NCBI GenBank assembly: GCA_020692215.1 | Contig: JAIMKW010000001.1 | Location: forward strand, 1,028,442 to 1,092,441 | Length of the DNA stretch: 64,000 bases | Direction: 5' to 3' | From: Sandarakinorhabdus sp. | GTDB lineage: Bacteria > Pseudomonadota > Alphaproteobacteria > Sphingomonadales > Sphingomonadaceae | Part shown: piece after piece, positions 53,783 to 63,175 of the stretch | Layout of the letters: every line of letters starts with the position of its first letter | Position numbering within the stretch: the stretch's first letter is position 1 | Translations under genes and position numbers: made by a program | Notes under the pieces: generated by a model | Told to the model about the DNA's origin: nothing | The model's database searches: none | What the model saw: only the letters and a program-made list of their open reading frames with translations

Positions 53783-55990
53783 ATGCGCTTTTCAACTGCC
53801 CTGTTTGCCTCGCTTTCCGCGCTGGTTCTTGCGACTGCTGCCCTTGCGCAGGAGCCAGGGCCCCCGGCTGCAGCGCCCGCACAGCCCCGGCCCATGGTGG
53901 AGTTCGAGGCTGACGCGCTGAGCTATCAGGAGCTTGGCGAGATCGTGACGGCGACAGGCAATGTCCTGGTTCGTCGCGATGGACAGCGGTTGACGGCGGA
54001 TACCGTTATCTACAACCGCCAGACGGGCGTCGTCGAAGCCCTTGGCAATGTGATGGTGGACAATGGCGACGGGACCCAGGTGGTCGCCGAGCGGTTCGAG
54101 CTGACCGAAACGCTTCGCAGCGGTGCTGTCGAGAATATCCTGCTGATCCTGAGCGATGGCAGCCGCCTGGCGGCCTGCACAGGCGTTCGCGTGGATGGCG
54201 TTTCGACGCTCGATCGCGTTGCCTATTCGCCCTGTGCTGTTGTCGACGAAAATGGCGTTCCACAGGAGCCAGTCTGGTCGCTGAAGGCGGTGCGCGTGGT
54301 CCATGATCCGGCCCGGGGCAGGGTGTTCTACACGGGCGCCCGGCTGGAATTTTACGGTGTGCCGCTGGTCATACTTCCGCGCCTTTCACACCCGGACAGT
54401 TTCGACAAGAGCCAGTCGGGCCTGCTCTCTCCCGATGTCCGCATCACGCGCGAGCTCGGGCTGGAGTTCGAGATCCCCTATTTCTGGGCCATAGCGCCCG
54501 ACAAGGACCTGACCGTCACCGGCCATGTCTATACCGAAGTCGCGCCCGTCGCGGCGTTCGATTATCGGCAATTGCTGGCTGGTGGCCCCATCCAGTTCGG
54601 CGGCCGGATAACCTATGCCAAAGGCCAGACCGAAGATCTGCTGACTGGCGAAATCGTCGATACGCCGGAAAAGGTGCGCGGATATTTCGAGGGCAGCGGG
54701 CGTATCGAGCATGGCAATGGCTGGCGCTCCAGCTTCTCCACTCGCCTGACCAACGACGACAATTTCCTGGGGCGCTACCAGATCAGCCTCGATACCCGGT
54801 TGCGGTCGACCTATGCGCTCGAGAATTTCCGCGAGGGCCGCTATTTTTCGGTGCGCGGCTGGGCCTTCCAGGATCTGCGGGCCGGGACAACAGCAGGCCA
54901 GACCCCTTTTGCTTTGCCGCTTGTGGATGCCTATTGGCGTCTGCCTGACAAGGTGGCCGGTGGGCAAGTCATGCTGCAGATGAACAGCCTTGGCCTGTTC
55001 CGGCGCGATGGCCAGTCGATGGCGCGTGCGCTCGCCCTGGCGCAGTGGGACCGAAGCCTGCTGACGCCGCTTGGCCATCGGATCACGCTGACGGGTCTGC
55101 TGCGCGGCGATGTCTATACCACCAGCGACAGTGATCTGGCGGACGAGCCCTTTTATGCCGGCAAGGATGGCTGGAAGGCGCGATTCATTCCCCTTGCCGC
55201 TGTCGACATAGAGTGGCCGTTCGCCGGCCCTGCCTTTGGCGGCACACAGACATTTTCGCCAAGGGTCCAGTTCGTGGCATCATCGGCGAACGTAAACGGG
55301 GGAATCCCCAATGAGGACAGCCGTGCCATCGATCTGGAGGAGTCGAACCTTTTCGCCCTCAACCGCTTTCCCGGCTATGACAGGTGGGAAGGCGGTGCCC
55401 GGATCACCTACGGGGTTGACTGGCGCTGGAACCGGCCCGGCCTGGCAGTGACCGCACAGATCGGCCAGAGCTACAGGCTGGATGACCAGACAGACCTGTT
55501 CCCGCAGGGCACCGGCCTTTCTGAACGGCTGTCGGATTTCGTGGGCCGGGCCTCTGTTCGTTTTGGAAGTCTGGTGGAGGTGACCCAGCGTCTGCGGGTC
55601 GACAAGGAAAACCTCGCCATCCGCCGCAACGAGACTGATATTGCGATCGGCAGCCGCCGCACCTTCGTGTCGCTCGGCTATCTGAAGTTCAACCGCAACA
55701 TCAATCTGGAGGATTTGACCGACCACGAGGAAGTGCGCGCTGGAGCACGCCTTGCCTTTGGCCGCTTCTGGGCGGTGTTTGGTTCGGCTGTCGTCGATAT
55801 GACGTCCGAGGCTGAAGATCCGCTGACCACCAATGATGGATGGCAGCCCATCCGCCACCGCCTCGGCATCAGCTACACCGATGAATGCATCGAGTTCGGT
55901 GTTACCTGGAAGCGCAACTATCTCGACAATCCCAATGCCCGGCAGGGGAACTCGTTCCTGCTGTCGCTGTCCTTGCGGAATCTCGGTTGA
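53783..55990 (+). CDS. lptD: LPS-assembly protein LptD (outer membrane)
   Basis: Outer-membrane translocon of the Lpt lipid-export bridge. The 735-residue protein has a signal peptide (MRFSTALFASLSALVLATAA), a periplasmic OstA jellyroll (about 40-130, ALSYQELGEIVTATGNVLVRR-type strands) and a large C-terminal barrel with the family PHDFDKSQ-like segment (LSHPDSFDKSQSGLL). It uses ATG 53783 right behind GGAGGTG; a start 36 bp upstream lies in the tandem repeat. In Sphingomonas, where glycosphingolipid replaces LPS, its cargo may differ. Confidence 0.93.
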   Translation: MRFSTALFASLSALVLATAALAQEPGPPAAAPAQPRPMVEFEADALSYQELGEIVTATGNVLVRRDGQRLTADTVIYNRQTGVVEALGNVMVDNGDGTQVVAERFELTETLRSGAVENILLILSDGSRLAACTGVRVDGVSTLDRVAYSPCAVVDENGVPQEPVWSLKAVRVVHDPARGRVFYTGARLEFYGVPLVILPRLSHPDSFDKSQSGLLSPDVRITRELGLEFEIPYFWAIAPDKDLTVTGHVYTEVAPVAAFDYRQLLAGGPIQFGGRITYAKGQTEDLLTGEIVDTPEKVRGYFEGSGRIEHGNGWRSSFSTRLTNDDNFLGRYQISLDTRLRSTYALENFREGRYFSVRGWAFQDLRAGTTAGQTPFALPLVDAYWRLPDKVAGGQVMLQMNSLGLFRRDGQSMARALALAQWDRSLLTPLGHRITLTGLLRGDVYTTSDSDLADEPFYAGKDGWKARFIPLAAVDIEWPFAGPAFGGTQTFSPRVQFVASSANVNGGIPNEDSRAIDLEESNLFALNRFPGYDRWEGGARITYGVDWRWNRPGLAVTAQIGQSYRLDDQTDLFPQGTGLSERLSDFVGRASVRFGSLVEVTQRLRVDKENLAIRRNETDIAIGSRRTFVSLGYLKFNRNINLEDLTDHEEVRAGARLAFGRFWAVFGSAVVDMTSEAEDPLTTNDGWQPIRHRLGISYTDECIEFGVTWKRNYLDNPNARQGNSFLLSLSLRNLG

Positions 55991-56123
55991 TGCCATCCGG
56001 GCTGGCCCATCCTTGCAGCTGGTGCATTCGTCAGCGCGCGTTCAGCAGACACACGCCATGATGCTGGCATCCCCCTCTGGTGTCGTCTATGCCGGCGCCG
56101 GTCAAACCCATCGCAAGGAAACC

Positions 56124-57458
56124 ATGCAAGGCATGTCTCATCAGTTCCGGAAATTGCCGGCCCGCGCTGCAATCCTGGGTCTTTGCCTCGCTGCCGTCCC
56201 GGCTGCGGCGCAGCAGCTTTCCAGCCTGCAGCTTCCCGATCTCACCATCATGGGAACGGTCGATCCCAATATCCGCAAGGCGACAGCCATCGTCAACGGC
56301 GATATCATCACCGATACCGATGTCGATCATCGGCTCGGGCTGGTGATGATTGCGAACAGCGGCCAGATAGCAGCCAACGAGCGCGAAGTGCTGCGGCTTC
56401 AGGTGCTGCGCAACCTCATCGACGAAAAGCTGCAGATCCAGGAAGCAGAGCAGCATGAAGTGCGGGTGCCCGAAGCCGAAGTCGAGCAGGCCTATGCTAG
56501 GGTTGCCGCCAACTTCCGCCAGAGTCGTGAAGCGTTCGAGGCCTTCCTGCGAGAGGGTGGATCGTCGCCGGCTTCCATCAAGCAGCAGATCCGTGGTGAA
56601 CTGGCCTGGTCGCGCCTTTTGCGGCGGCGCGTTGAGCCATTCATCAATGTCGGCGACGATGAAGTGCAGTCGGTGATCCGGAAACTTGAGGAATCGAAAG
56701 GTCAGGAAGAGTTTCGCGTCGGCGAGATTTTCCTGTCTGCCCCGCCCGAGTTGCAGGGGCAGGTGATGGCCGATGCCGCGCGGATCGTTGAACAGGTTCG
56801 GGCTGGTGCCAGCTTCGTTGCCTATGCACGGCAGTTTTCCGAAGCATCGACAGCGGCCGTGGGCGGCGACCTCGGCTGGGTGCGGGCAGAACAGCTCTCC
56901 CCGGCCTTGCAGGCGATCGTGCCCACCCTTCCGCGCGGCGCCGTTTCCGATCCGGTTGCGGTGCCAGGCGGAGTTGCGATCATTGCGCTTGTTGAAAAGC
57001 GCAAGGTGCTGTCTGCTGATCCGGCCAATGCCGTGCTCAGCCTGAAGCAGTTGACGATCCCGCTTCCGGCTGGAATTTCGGAAGCGGATGCCCGCAAGCT
57101 GGCTGCCAATGTTCAGGACAAGACCCGCAACATGGGCGGCTGCGGCAAGGCGGATGAAGTGGCCCGGCAGATCGGTGCAGATGTCGTGACGAACGACCAG
57201 CTGCGTCTTGGGGATATGCCGCTGCCGCTGCAGCAGATCATGGGAAGCATGCAGGTTGGCAACGCAACGCCGCCGTTCGGGTCTGCGGCAGATGGTCTGC
57301 GGGTTCTGGTGCTGTGCGGCCGCGACGACCCGCCAGCCAATGCTGGTGTGCCCAGTTTCGATCAGGTCTATGGCCAGATCAACGATCAGCGGGTGAACAG
57401 CGCTGCGCGTCGTTACCTGCGGGATCTCCGCCGCGACGCCGTCATCGATTATCGCTGA
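56124..57458 (+). CDS. surA: SurA-like periplasmic chaperone / peptidyl-prolyl isomerase
   Basis: A 444-residue exported chaperone for outer membrane proteins. After a signal peptide ending AAVPAAAQQ come the SurA N-domain (IVNGDIITDTDVDHRL, about 60-170), one parvulin rotamase domain (about 190-295, with ASFVAYARQFSEAS and GGDLGWVRAEQL) and a C-terminal domain. Only one canonical PPIase domain is evident, versus two in E. coli. It is in the conserved lptD-surA-pdxA-rsmA order. Confidence 0.9.
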   Translation: MQGMSHQFRKLPARAAILGLCLAAVPAAAQQLSSLQLPDLTIMGTVDPNIRKATAIVNGDIITDTDVDHRLGLVMIANSGQIAANEREVLRLQVLRNLIDEKLQIQEAEQHEVRVPEAEVEQAYARVAANFRQSREAFEAFLREGGSSPASIKQQIRGELAWSRLLRRRVEPFINVGDDEVQSVIRKLEESKGQEEFRVGEIFLSAPPELQGQVMADAARIVEQVRAGASFVAYARQFSEASTAAVGGDLGWVRAEQLSPALQAIVPTLPRGAVSDPVAVPGGVAIIALVEKRKVLSADPANAVLSLKQLTIPLPAGISEADARKLAANVQDKTRNMGGCGKADEVARQIGADVVTNDQLRLGDMPLPLQQIMGSMQVGNATPPFGSAADGLRVLVLCGRDDPPANAGVPSFDQVYGQINDQRVNSAARRYLRDLRRDAVIDYR

Positions 57459-57465
57459 GCCAGTC

Positions 57466-58506
57466 TTGGAAGCCGCAGTCCAAATCGATCCCGCAGCAAC
57501 CGGGCCGGCGATTGCGCCGCTTGCCGTATCGATCGGGGATCCGGCCGGCATCGGGCCCGAAGTGATCGCCAAGGCATGGGCGATCCGGGCAGCGCACCGG
57601 CTTCCTGCCTTTTTTGCCATTGGAGACCGGCGCAGCGTGGAGGCTGTGTGGGGAGGGCCGATCGCCCTGATTGCGCACCCTTCCGAAGCGGTCGGCCTGT
57701 TTGATCAGGCCTTGCCGCTTTTGCAGGTTGATGATCCGGGGGATATTCTTCCCGGAACACCCAATTTGGCCGGCGCGCGTTGTGCGCTCGATTCTGTGGA
57801 AATGGCCGTCGGGCTGGCGCGATCTGGCGCTGCATCGGGCCTGGTGACGGGGCCGGTTGCGAAGTCTCAGCTGTATGCGATCGGTTTTCGGCACCCCGGC
57901 CAGACGGAATTCGTGGCCGAGCGTTGCGGCGTGGCGGCAGAGAATGTCGCGATGATGTTGGTGGGGCCTGATCTGAGGACGGTTCCTGTCACGATCCACC
58001 GGCCGCTTGCCAAAGTATGCGAAGGGCTGACGACCGACCTCATCCTCTCTCGCGCGCGCGTTGTTGTGAGGGGGCTGATCCGGGATTTCGGGATTGTGCG
58101 CCCACGGCTTGCCGTCGCCGGGCTGAATCCGCACGCTGGCGAAGGTGGCGCGATGGGGCGGGAGGAAATCGATATCATCCTGCCAGCCATTGCCATCCTG
58201 CGCGAGGAAGGCGTGGACGTGAAAGGCCCTTATGCGCCCGACACGATGTTCCATGCCGCGGCCCGTGCAGGGTATGATGCAGCGATCTGCATGTATCATG
58301 ATCAGGCGCTTATCCCGTTGAAGACTCTCTATTTCGATACGGGCGTAAACATGACGCTGGGTCTTCCCGTGCTTCGCACATCGCCCGATCATGGAACGGC
58401 GTTCGGTATTGCCGGGCAGGGGGAAGCCAATCCGCGCGCCATGATTGCAGCGATAGCGCAGGCCGGGCAATGTGCCCGCGCACGGGCTGCGGTGCAGGCG
58501 GCTTGA
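57466..58506 (+). CDS. pdxA: 4-hydroxythreonine-4-phosphate dehydrogenase
   Basis: NAD-dependent oxidation step of pyridoxal phosphate synthesis. The 346-residue protein has SIGDPAGIGPEV (about 22-33), GHPGQTEF-type segment RHPGQTEFVAERC with metal-site His, LNPHAGEGG and MYHDQALIPLK, with C-terminal TSPDHGTAF. It starts with TTG 7 bp after surA. Stop overlaps the rsmA TTG start. Confidence 0.95.
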   Translation: MEAAVQIDPAATGPAIAPLAVSIGDPAGIGPEVIAKAWAIRAAHRLPAFFAIGDRRSVEAVWGGPIALIAHPSEAVGLFDQALPLLQVDDPGDILPGTPNLAGARCALDSVEMAVGLARSGAASGLVTGPVAKSQLYAIGFRHPGQTEFVAERCGVAAENVAMMLVGPDLRTVPVTIHRPLAKVCEGLTTDLILSRARVVVRGLIRDFGIVRPRLAVAGLNPHAGEGGAMGREEIDIILPAIAILREEGVDVKGPYAPDTMFHAAARAGYDAAICMYHDQALIPLKTLYFDTGVNMTLGLPVLRTSPDHGTAFGIAGQGEANPRAMIAAIAQAGQCARARAAVQAA

Positions 58507-59411
58507 CCAACGGGTCTGTCGGCGACGGCAGCAGCGAAGATGGAGTTGCTGCAGCAATTGCGGCCCTGCCGCCTCTGCGCGATGTTATCGCCGCAGCAGG
58601 CCTTCGGGCCGAAAAATCGCTCGGGCAGAATTTCCTTCTGGATCTCAACCTGCTCGACCGGATCGTTCGTTCGATACCGTTGAAGCCCGGTGATCGCGTC
58701 TATGAAGTGGGGCCCGGCCCCGGTGGGCTGACCCGGGCCTTGCTCAAGGCCGGCGCCCAAGTCGTCGCTGTCGAGCGAGATCGCCGTGCCATCCCCATTC
58801 TCGAACATCTGGCCGCAGTGAGCAATTGCCGGCTGACGATCATCGAGGGGGATGCAATGGCCATCGATGCCGGCGCAGTGACGGGCCTGGGACGGAAGGA
58901 AGGGCAGGGTGCACACATCGCTGCAAACCTGCCCTACAATATCGGGACGGCACTGCTCACCGGGTGGCTTACGGATCGGCAATGGTTGCCATGGTGGCAA
59001 TCTGCGACGCTGATGTTTCAGAAGGAGGTCGCCGAACGCCTGGTCGCAGCACCAGGCAGCAGTGCCTATGGCCGTCTTTCGGTGCTCGCGCAGTGGCGCT
59101 GCGACGTGCGGATCGAGATGCTGCTTCCTGCCCGCGCCTTCACGCCGCCGCCCAAGGTTGACAGTGCCGTTGTCCGCTTTGTCCCGCGCATGCCCGACTG
59201 TGCCGTGCCGATACCGATGCTTGAGCGCGTGACGGCTGCTGCTTTCGGGCAGCGGCGAAAAATGTTGCGACAATCTCTCAAAGGGTTGCCTGGTGCACTT
59301 CAGGCGCTGGAAGAGGTTGGGATCGATCCCGTGCGGCGTGCCGAGACCCTTTCCATTCCCGAATTCATTTCTGTCGCACAGGTCTTGGCCGCAGGCCCCG
59401 CATATAGTTGA
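58503..59411 (+). CDS. rsmA: 16S rRNA (adenine1518-N6/adenine1519-N6) dimethyltransferase
   Basis: KsgA-type methyltransferase acting on helix 45 in late 30S assembly. The 302-residue protein shows SLGQNFLLD, the SAM loop VGPGPGGLTRALL, catalytic NLPYNIGT and AFTPPPKVDSAVV. TTG start overlapping the pdxA stop (TTGA). Its 3' end overlaps the convergent DUF2141 gene by 47 bp. Confidence 0.96.
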   Translation: MTNGSVGDGSSEDGVAAAIAALPPLRDVIAAAGLRAEKSLGQNFLLDLNLLDRIVRSIPLKPGDRVYEVGPGPGGLTRALLKAGAQVVAVERDRRAIPILEHLAAVSNCRLTIIEGDAMAIDAGAVTGLGRKEGQGAHIAANLPYNIGTALLTGWLTDRQWLPWWQSATLMFQKEVAERLVAAPGSSAYGRLSVLAQWRCDVRIEMLLPARAFTPPPKVDSAVVRFVPRMPDCAVPIPMLERVTAAAFGQRRKMLRQSLKGLPGALQALEEVGIDPVRRAETLSIPEFISVAQVLAAGPAYS

Positions 59412-59826
59412 GTTCGATGGTCAACGGGACGACGCCCTTGATTGCAAGCTTCACATCCTCGACCTTCGGCTTGCTGAGGCCCAGCCTTGGGTTGCCGCCA
59501 AAGCCGACCCCATCCTGGAAAGGGCCGAATTTGCCGTTGCCGTCCCGGTCGTGCAGCGCCACGACGATATGCTCGCCGCGGTCCGGGACCGGTGCACAGA
59601 CTGTCATGTCGCCGGATGGCGGCACAGGGACATCGATCCGCTGCACATATTTCCCGGATTCAAGGAACTCGTCCTCGTTTGCCCGGTAGATGATGACCCG
59701 TAGATTGCCGACACGGTCCTTGAAGCCATGCACTGTTACCAAAGCTGCCGGAGCGGTAGCACCCGGCGCGCAGGCAGACGCAATGCCGAAGACGGCGGCG
59801 GAGAGAAGGGCAAGCGTTGCAGGCAT
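59365..59826 (-). CDS. DUF2141 exported protein
   Basis: A 153-residue protein with a signal peptide/lipoprotein-like start (MPATLALLSAAVFGIASACA; the Cys could be a lipobox) and a beta-rich DUF2141 domain. The family hallmark is the acidic loop HDRDGNGKFGPFQDGVGFGG. Function unknown. The frame runs far upstream but family similarity begins near this ATG. Convergent with rsmA and overlapping its 3' end. Confidence 0.85.
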   Translation of the reverse strand: MPATLALLSAAVFGIASACAPGATAPAALVTVHGFKDRVGNLRVIIYRANEDEFLESGKYVQRIDVPVPPSGDMTVCAPVPDRGEHIVVALHDRDGNGKFGPFQDGVGFGGNPRLGLSKPKVEDVKLAIKGVVPLTIELNYMRGLRPRPVRQK

Positions 59827-59943
59827 GCAACACGGACTAGCCGATCCGGCCGTGCATCGGAAGGCAAATCGGTCGCAATGCGGCTCAGTCCGCCGCAACG
59901 CCGCTTGGCCTTGATGCTTGCAGACTGCTAAGGCCCTTGCACC

Positions 59944-61170
59944 ATGGCACTTCTGACGGCCGTAGACCGTTACCTCTTCAAGCTCATCATCGTGCCGCTT
60001 GTCGGCACGCTGGTTGTGGCTGCAATGCTTTTGTTGCTCGAGAAGATGCTGAATCTGTTCGATTTCGTGGTAAACGAGGGTGGGCCTGTCTCCGTCGTCT
60101 GGAGGATGCTTGGCAACCTCATTCCGGAATATCTTTCGCTCGGCATCCCGATCGGCGTCACGCTTGGCATCCTTCTTGGATTTCGACGTCTGGCGATGTC
60201 TTCGGAGCTTGATGCGTTGAACGCTGTTGGCGTCAGCTATGGGCGGATGTTGCGCGTTCCCTTCATGCTGGCGACGCTCTTTGCCGTCATCAACTTCGGC
60301 ATCGTCGGCTTCCTGCAGCCCTATTCGCGCTATGCTTATGAAGGGCTGCGGTTCGAGCTGCGCTCCGGTGCTCTGGGCGCCAGCATCAAGGTTGGCGAAT
60401 TCGCGCGCATCGGGGAACGCACGACACTCAGGGTTGAAGAAAGCTTCGACCAGGGCAGCGACCTGCGCGGCGTTTTCGTGCGTGCCGGTTCTGCCGATGG
60501 GCGCTCGCTTGCCGTTTCTGCGGCCCGTGGGCAGTTTCTGATGACAGACGACCCCGACATCATCATCCTTCGCCTGATGAATGGAACGTTGGTGCATGAT
60601 GCGCCCGGTGCTGCCGTTCCCCGCGTGCTGACGTTCGTGCAGCATGATCTGCCGGTGAATCTGCCAGCCATGGAGAGTTTCAGGGCGCGCGGTGGCGCCA
60701 ATCTGGAGCGCACGGTGCCTGAACTGTGGCAGCAGATGCGTGACCCTGGCACCAGCCGGGACGAATGGCTGCAGGCCAGCGCGGCTTTTCACCGCCGAAT
60801 GGTGCAGTGGGTGGCCTTGTTTGTTCTGCCCTTCCTGGCAGTTGCACTTGCCGTTCCGCCCAAGCGCAGCAGCTCGGCCGTCGGGGTGTTCCTGTCGATC
60901 GTTATCCTCGTCACCTACCACAAGATTTCGGAATATGGCGAACGCATGGGCGCCATTGGCCGGGTTGACCCGATGCTGGCGCAATGGATCCCGTTTGCGC
61001 TGTTCGTGGCCTTGTGCCTGTGGTTCTACCATGTGCTGGCGCATACGCCGGGCGGGCAGCCGATTGGCGGGGTGGATCGGGTGTTCAAGAAGCTGGGCGG
61101 GTTGCTGGGCAAGCTGCGCAAGCCGGCAGCAAAGATCGGTCTCGCACCTGAACCGGTTCCAGCCGAATGA
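59944..61170 (+). CDS. lptF: lipid export ABC permease LptF
   Basis: Inner-membrane permease of the Lpt exporter (408 residues). It has the YjgP/YjgQ pattern: N-terminal helices with VDRYLFKLIIVPLVGTL, a helix pair, a periplasmic jellyroll (about residues 120-250), then three C-terminal helices with MVQWVALFVLPFLAVALAV. Partner of LptG with the LptB2 ATPase (not in window). ATGA overlap with lptG. Cargo may be LPS or glycosphingolipid. Confidence 0.92.
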   Translation: MALLTAVDRYLFKLIIVPLVGTLVVAAMLLLLEKMLNLFDFVVNEGGPVSVVWRMLGNLIPEYLSLGIPIGVTLGILLGFRRLAMSSELDALNAVGVSYGRMLRVPFMLATLFAVINFGIVGFLQPYSRYAYEGLRFELRSGALGASIKVGEFARIGERTTLRVEESFDQGSDLRGVFVRAGSADGRSLAVSAARGQFLMTDDPDIIILRLMNGTLVHDAPGAAVPRVLTFVQHDLPVNLPAMESFRARGGANLERTVPELWQQMRDPGTSRDEWLQASAAFHRRMVQWVALFVLPFLAVALAVPPKRSSSAVGVFLSIVILVTYHKISEYGERMGAIGRVDPMLAQWIPFALFVALCLWFYHVLAHTPGGQPIGGVDRVFKKLGGLLGKLRKPAAKIGLAPEPVPAE

Positions 61171-62264
61171 TGCTGTCCGCCCTGTTCCCGTCGCGCACGC
61201 TAGCCTTTTACACGGGCAAGATGTTCATGGTGCGGACCTTTGCCTTCCTCGCGGGGCTTGCACTGATCCTGATGACACTGGATTTGCTGGGTGAATCCGG
61301 CCGGATTCTGGCCATTCCGGGCAATGGCGAAGCGGAACTGTGGAAATATGTGTCGCTCAGGATGCCGCAGATCATTGCGCTGTTCCTGCCCTTTTCGGTT
61401 CTTCTGGCAACGCTGCTGACATTCATGACGCTGAACCAGAACAGCGAGATCACCATCTTCAAGGCGGCCGGGATCAGTGCGCATCAGATCCTGGCACCAC
61501 TTATTATCTCGGGCCTGTTTATCGCTGCGCTGAACTTCGCCTTCAACGAGCGGTTTCTGGTGCGGGCCAATGCCGAGTTTGATCGCTGGAAGGCTGCAGA
61601 ATATCGGCCACTCGAACCCGAAGACCGGTCCGGGCGGGAAGTGTGGGTCCGGTCGGGCAATGATCTTTGGCATGCGCAGCGTGTGTTGGGGGAGGGGGAG
61701 AAAACCCGCCTGCAGGACGTGACGGTTTATCACCGCGAGAACGAGCGCCTGGTCGAGATCGTGCGCGCAAAGGAAGCGTGCCCCGATGGCCGCGGCTGGC
61801 GACTGACGGACGCGCGGCAGTTCGATATCGATGCCGGGCGCCAGGTGACGAGCGCATCTCTGACCCTGTTGTCACCCGCGCAGCCGCAACAGTTCACGAC
61901 GCAAGGCGTCAATGCGGATCATCTTCCCATGTGGGAGCTCGTGCCGGCAATTTCAGCTTTGAAGGACGCCGGTAAGCCTACCGACCAGTTGGTCGCAAAG
62001 TTGAACCACAAGATTTCGGGCCCGCTGTCTGCTGCGTTGATGCCGCTGCTGGGGGCAGTGGCGGCCTTCGGGCTCGCCCGGTCGGGCAAGCTGTTCATCC
62101 GCGCGGTGATCGGGCTCGCTCTGGGCTTTGCGTTTTTTGTGGCCGACAACTTCGCCATGGCGATGGCTGATTTCGGGACCTATCCGCCTTGGGCCGCTGC
62201 CTGGGCCCCCTTCCTGCTGTTCCTTCTGGTGGGCGAAAGCGTGCTGTTCCGGACCGAAGAGTAG
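61167..62264 (+). CDS. lptG: lipid export ABC permease LptG
   Basis: Second Lpt permease (365 residues), same six-helix plus periplasmic jellyroll layout: FMVRTFAFLAGLALILMTLD, PFSVLLATLLTFMTLNQNSE, FNERFLVRANAEFDRWKA in the periplasmic entry, and KISGPLSAALMPLLGAVAAF at the third C-terminal helix region. Overlaps lptF by 4 bp. About 110 bp separate it from the hydroxylase gene. Confidence 0.92.
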   Translation: MMLSALFPSRTLAFYTGKMFMVRTFAFLAGLALILMTLDLLGESGRILAIPGNGEAELWKYVSLRMPQIIALFLPFSVLLATLLTFMTLNQNSEITIFKAAGISAHQILAPLIISGLFIAALNFAFNERFLVRANAEFDRWKAAEYRPLEPEDRSGREVWVRSGNDLWHAQRVLGEGEKTRLQDVTVYHRENERLVEIVRAKEACPDGRGWRLTDARQFDIDAGRQVTSASLTLLSPAQPQQFTTQGVNADHLPMWELVPAISALKDAGKPTDQLVAKLNHKISGPLSAALMPLLGAVAAFGLARSGKLFIRAVIGLALGFAFFVADNFAMAMADFGTYPPWAAAWAPFLLFLLVGESVLFRTEE

Positions 62265-62376
62265 CGAAAAGGAATAGCGGCGGAATGGCGCAGGCGGTTG
62301 GCGTGACTGATGCGCACCCTAAATTTTGCCGCATTGCATCCTTATCCGGGTGTTCAATCATTATTGGAGTCGACCC

Positions 62377-63174
62377 TTGATCGTTCAACATGCCAAGCGG
62401 CCCGGTATCTGGAACAGAGCCCATTATCTCGATCGGATGACCCTCAAGGATCTCGTGGTCGCCTATTTTCAATATTATGCGATCCAGGCCTATCTTCTGC
62501 TCGCAGCTCTCAGCATCGGCGTAGCAATCTGGAGCCCGCCGAGCCTGGCGGCCGGGGCGGCGGCAGCGCTGTTCGCAGTGGTGGCCTATCCGCTCGTCTG
62601 GTATTTGCTGCATCGCCATGTGCTGCATGGGAAGTGGATGTGGAAATCACCGCTTACGGCGCGCACTTGGAAGCGTATCCACTATGATCATCATCAGGAT
62701 CCCAACCATCTCGAGGTGTTGTTCGGTGCACTTTACACGACTCTCCCCGCCATTGCGGCGGCCACCATTCCGGTCGGGTTCCTGATAGGTGGAGTCGGCG
62801 GCGCAGCTGTTGCCTTTGCCGCCGGCCTGTTGACCACCTGCTTCTATGAGTTTGCGCACTGCATCCAGCACCTCAGCTACAAGCCGAAAAATGCCTGGCT
62901 GGCCGAGATGAAGAAGCAGCACATGGCGCATCACTTTCATGATGAAACCGGCAATTTCGGGATCACCAGCTTCTGGCCCGACAAACTGTTCGGCACCTTC
63001 TACAACCGGGAAGACCGTGCTGCGAAATCGCCCACTGTGTTCAACCTTGGCTACACGGACGAGGTGGCAACGGTTTACCCGTGGGTCTCGCGGATGTCGG
63101 GTGGGGTCGCCAAGGGGCATCCCCGCAAACGTGCTGCCAACCAGAACGATACGCGGGCAGCGGACGCGGCTTGA
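62377..63174 (+). CDS. fatty acid hydroxylase / sterol desaturase-family membrane protein
   Basis: A 265-residue di-iron membrane oxidase. The His clusters are LLHRHVLHGKW, RIHYDHHQDP and KKQHMAHHFHDE, the HX3-4H/HX2-3HH pattern of the family. A TTG start with GGAG 8 nt upstream gives IVQHAKRPG at the N-terminus; an ATG 51 bp earlier is less likely. Such enzymes hydroxylate fatty acyl chains, including the N-acyl chain of sphingolipids. Immediately downstream lies a GNAT-like gene resembling bacterial ceramide synthase, favouring a sphingolipid role. Confidence 0.85.
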   Translation: MIVQHAKRPGIWNRAHYLDRMTLKDLVVAYFQYYAIQAYLLLAALSIGVAIWSPPSLAAGAAAALFAVVAYPLVWYLLHRHVLHGKWMWKSPLTARTWKRIHYDHHQDPNHLEVLFGALYTTLPAIAAATIPVGFLIGGVGGAAVAFAAGLLTTCFYEFAHCIQHLSYKPKNAWLAEMKKQHMAHHFHDETGNFGITSFWPDKLFGTFYNREDRAAKSPTVFNLGYTDEVATVYPWVSRMSGGVAKGHPRKRAANQNDTRAADAA

Positions 63175-63175
63175 G

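Noticed and set aside
56031..57620. Long minus-strand frame across surA and pdxA
   Set aside because: Antisense to two well-supported genes; no recognisable motif.
59365..61044. 559-codon minus-strand frame opposite lptF
   Set aside because: Only its last 153 codons (the DUF2141 protein with signal peptide) are real; the rest is a shadow of lptF.
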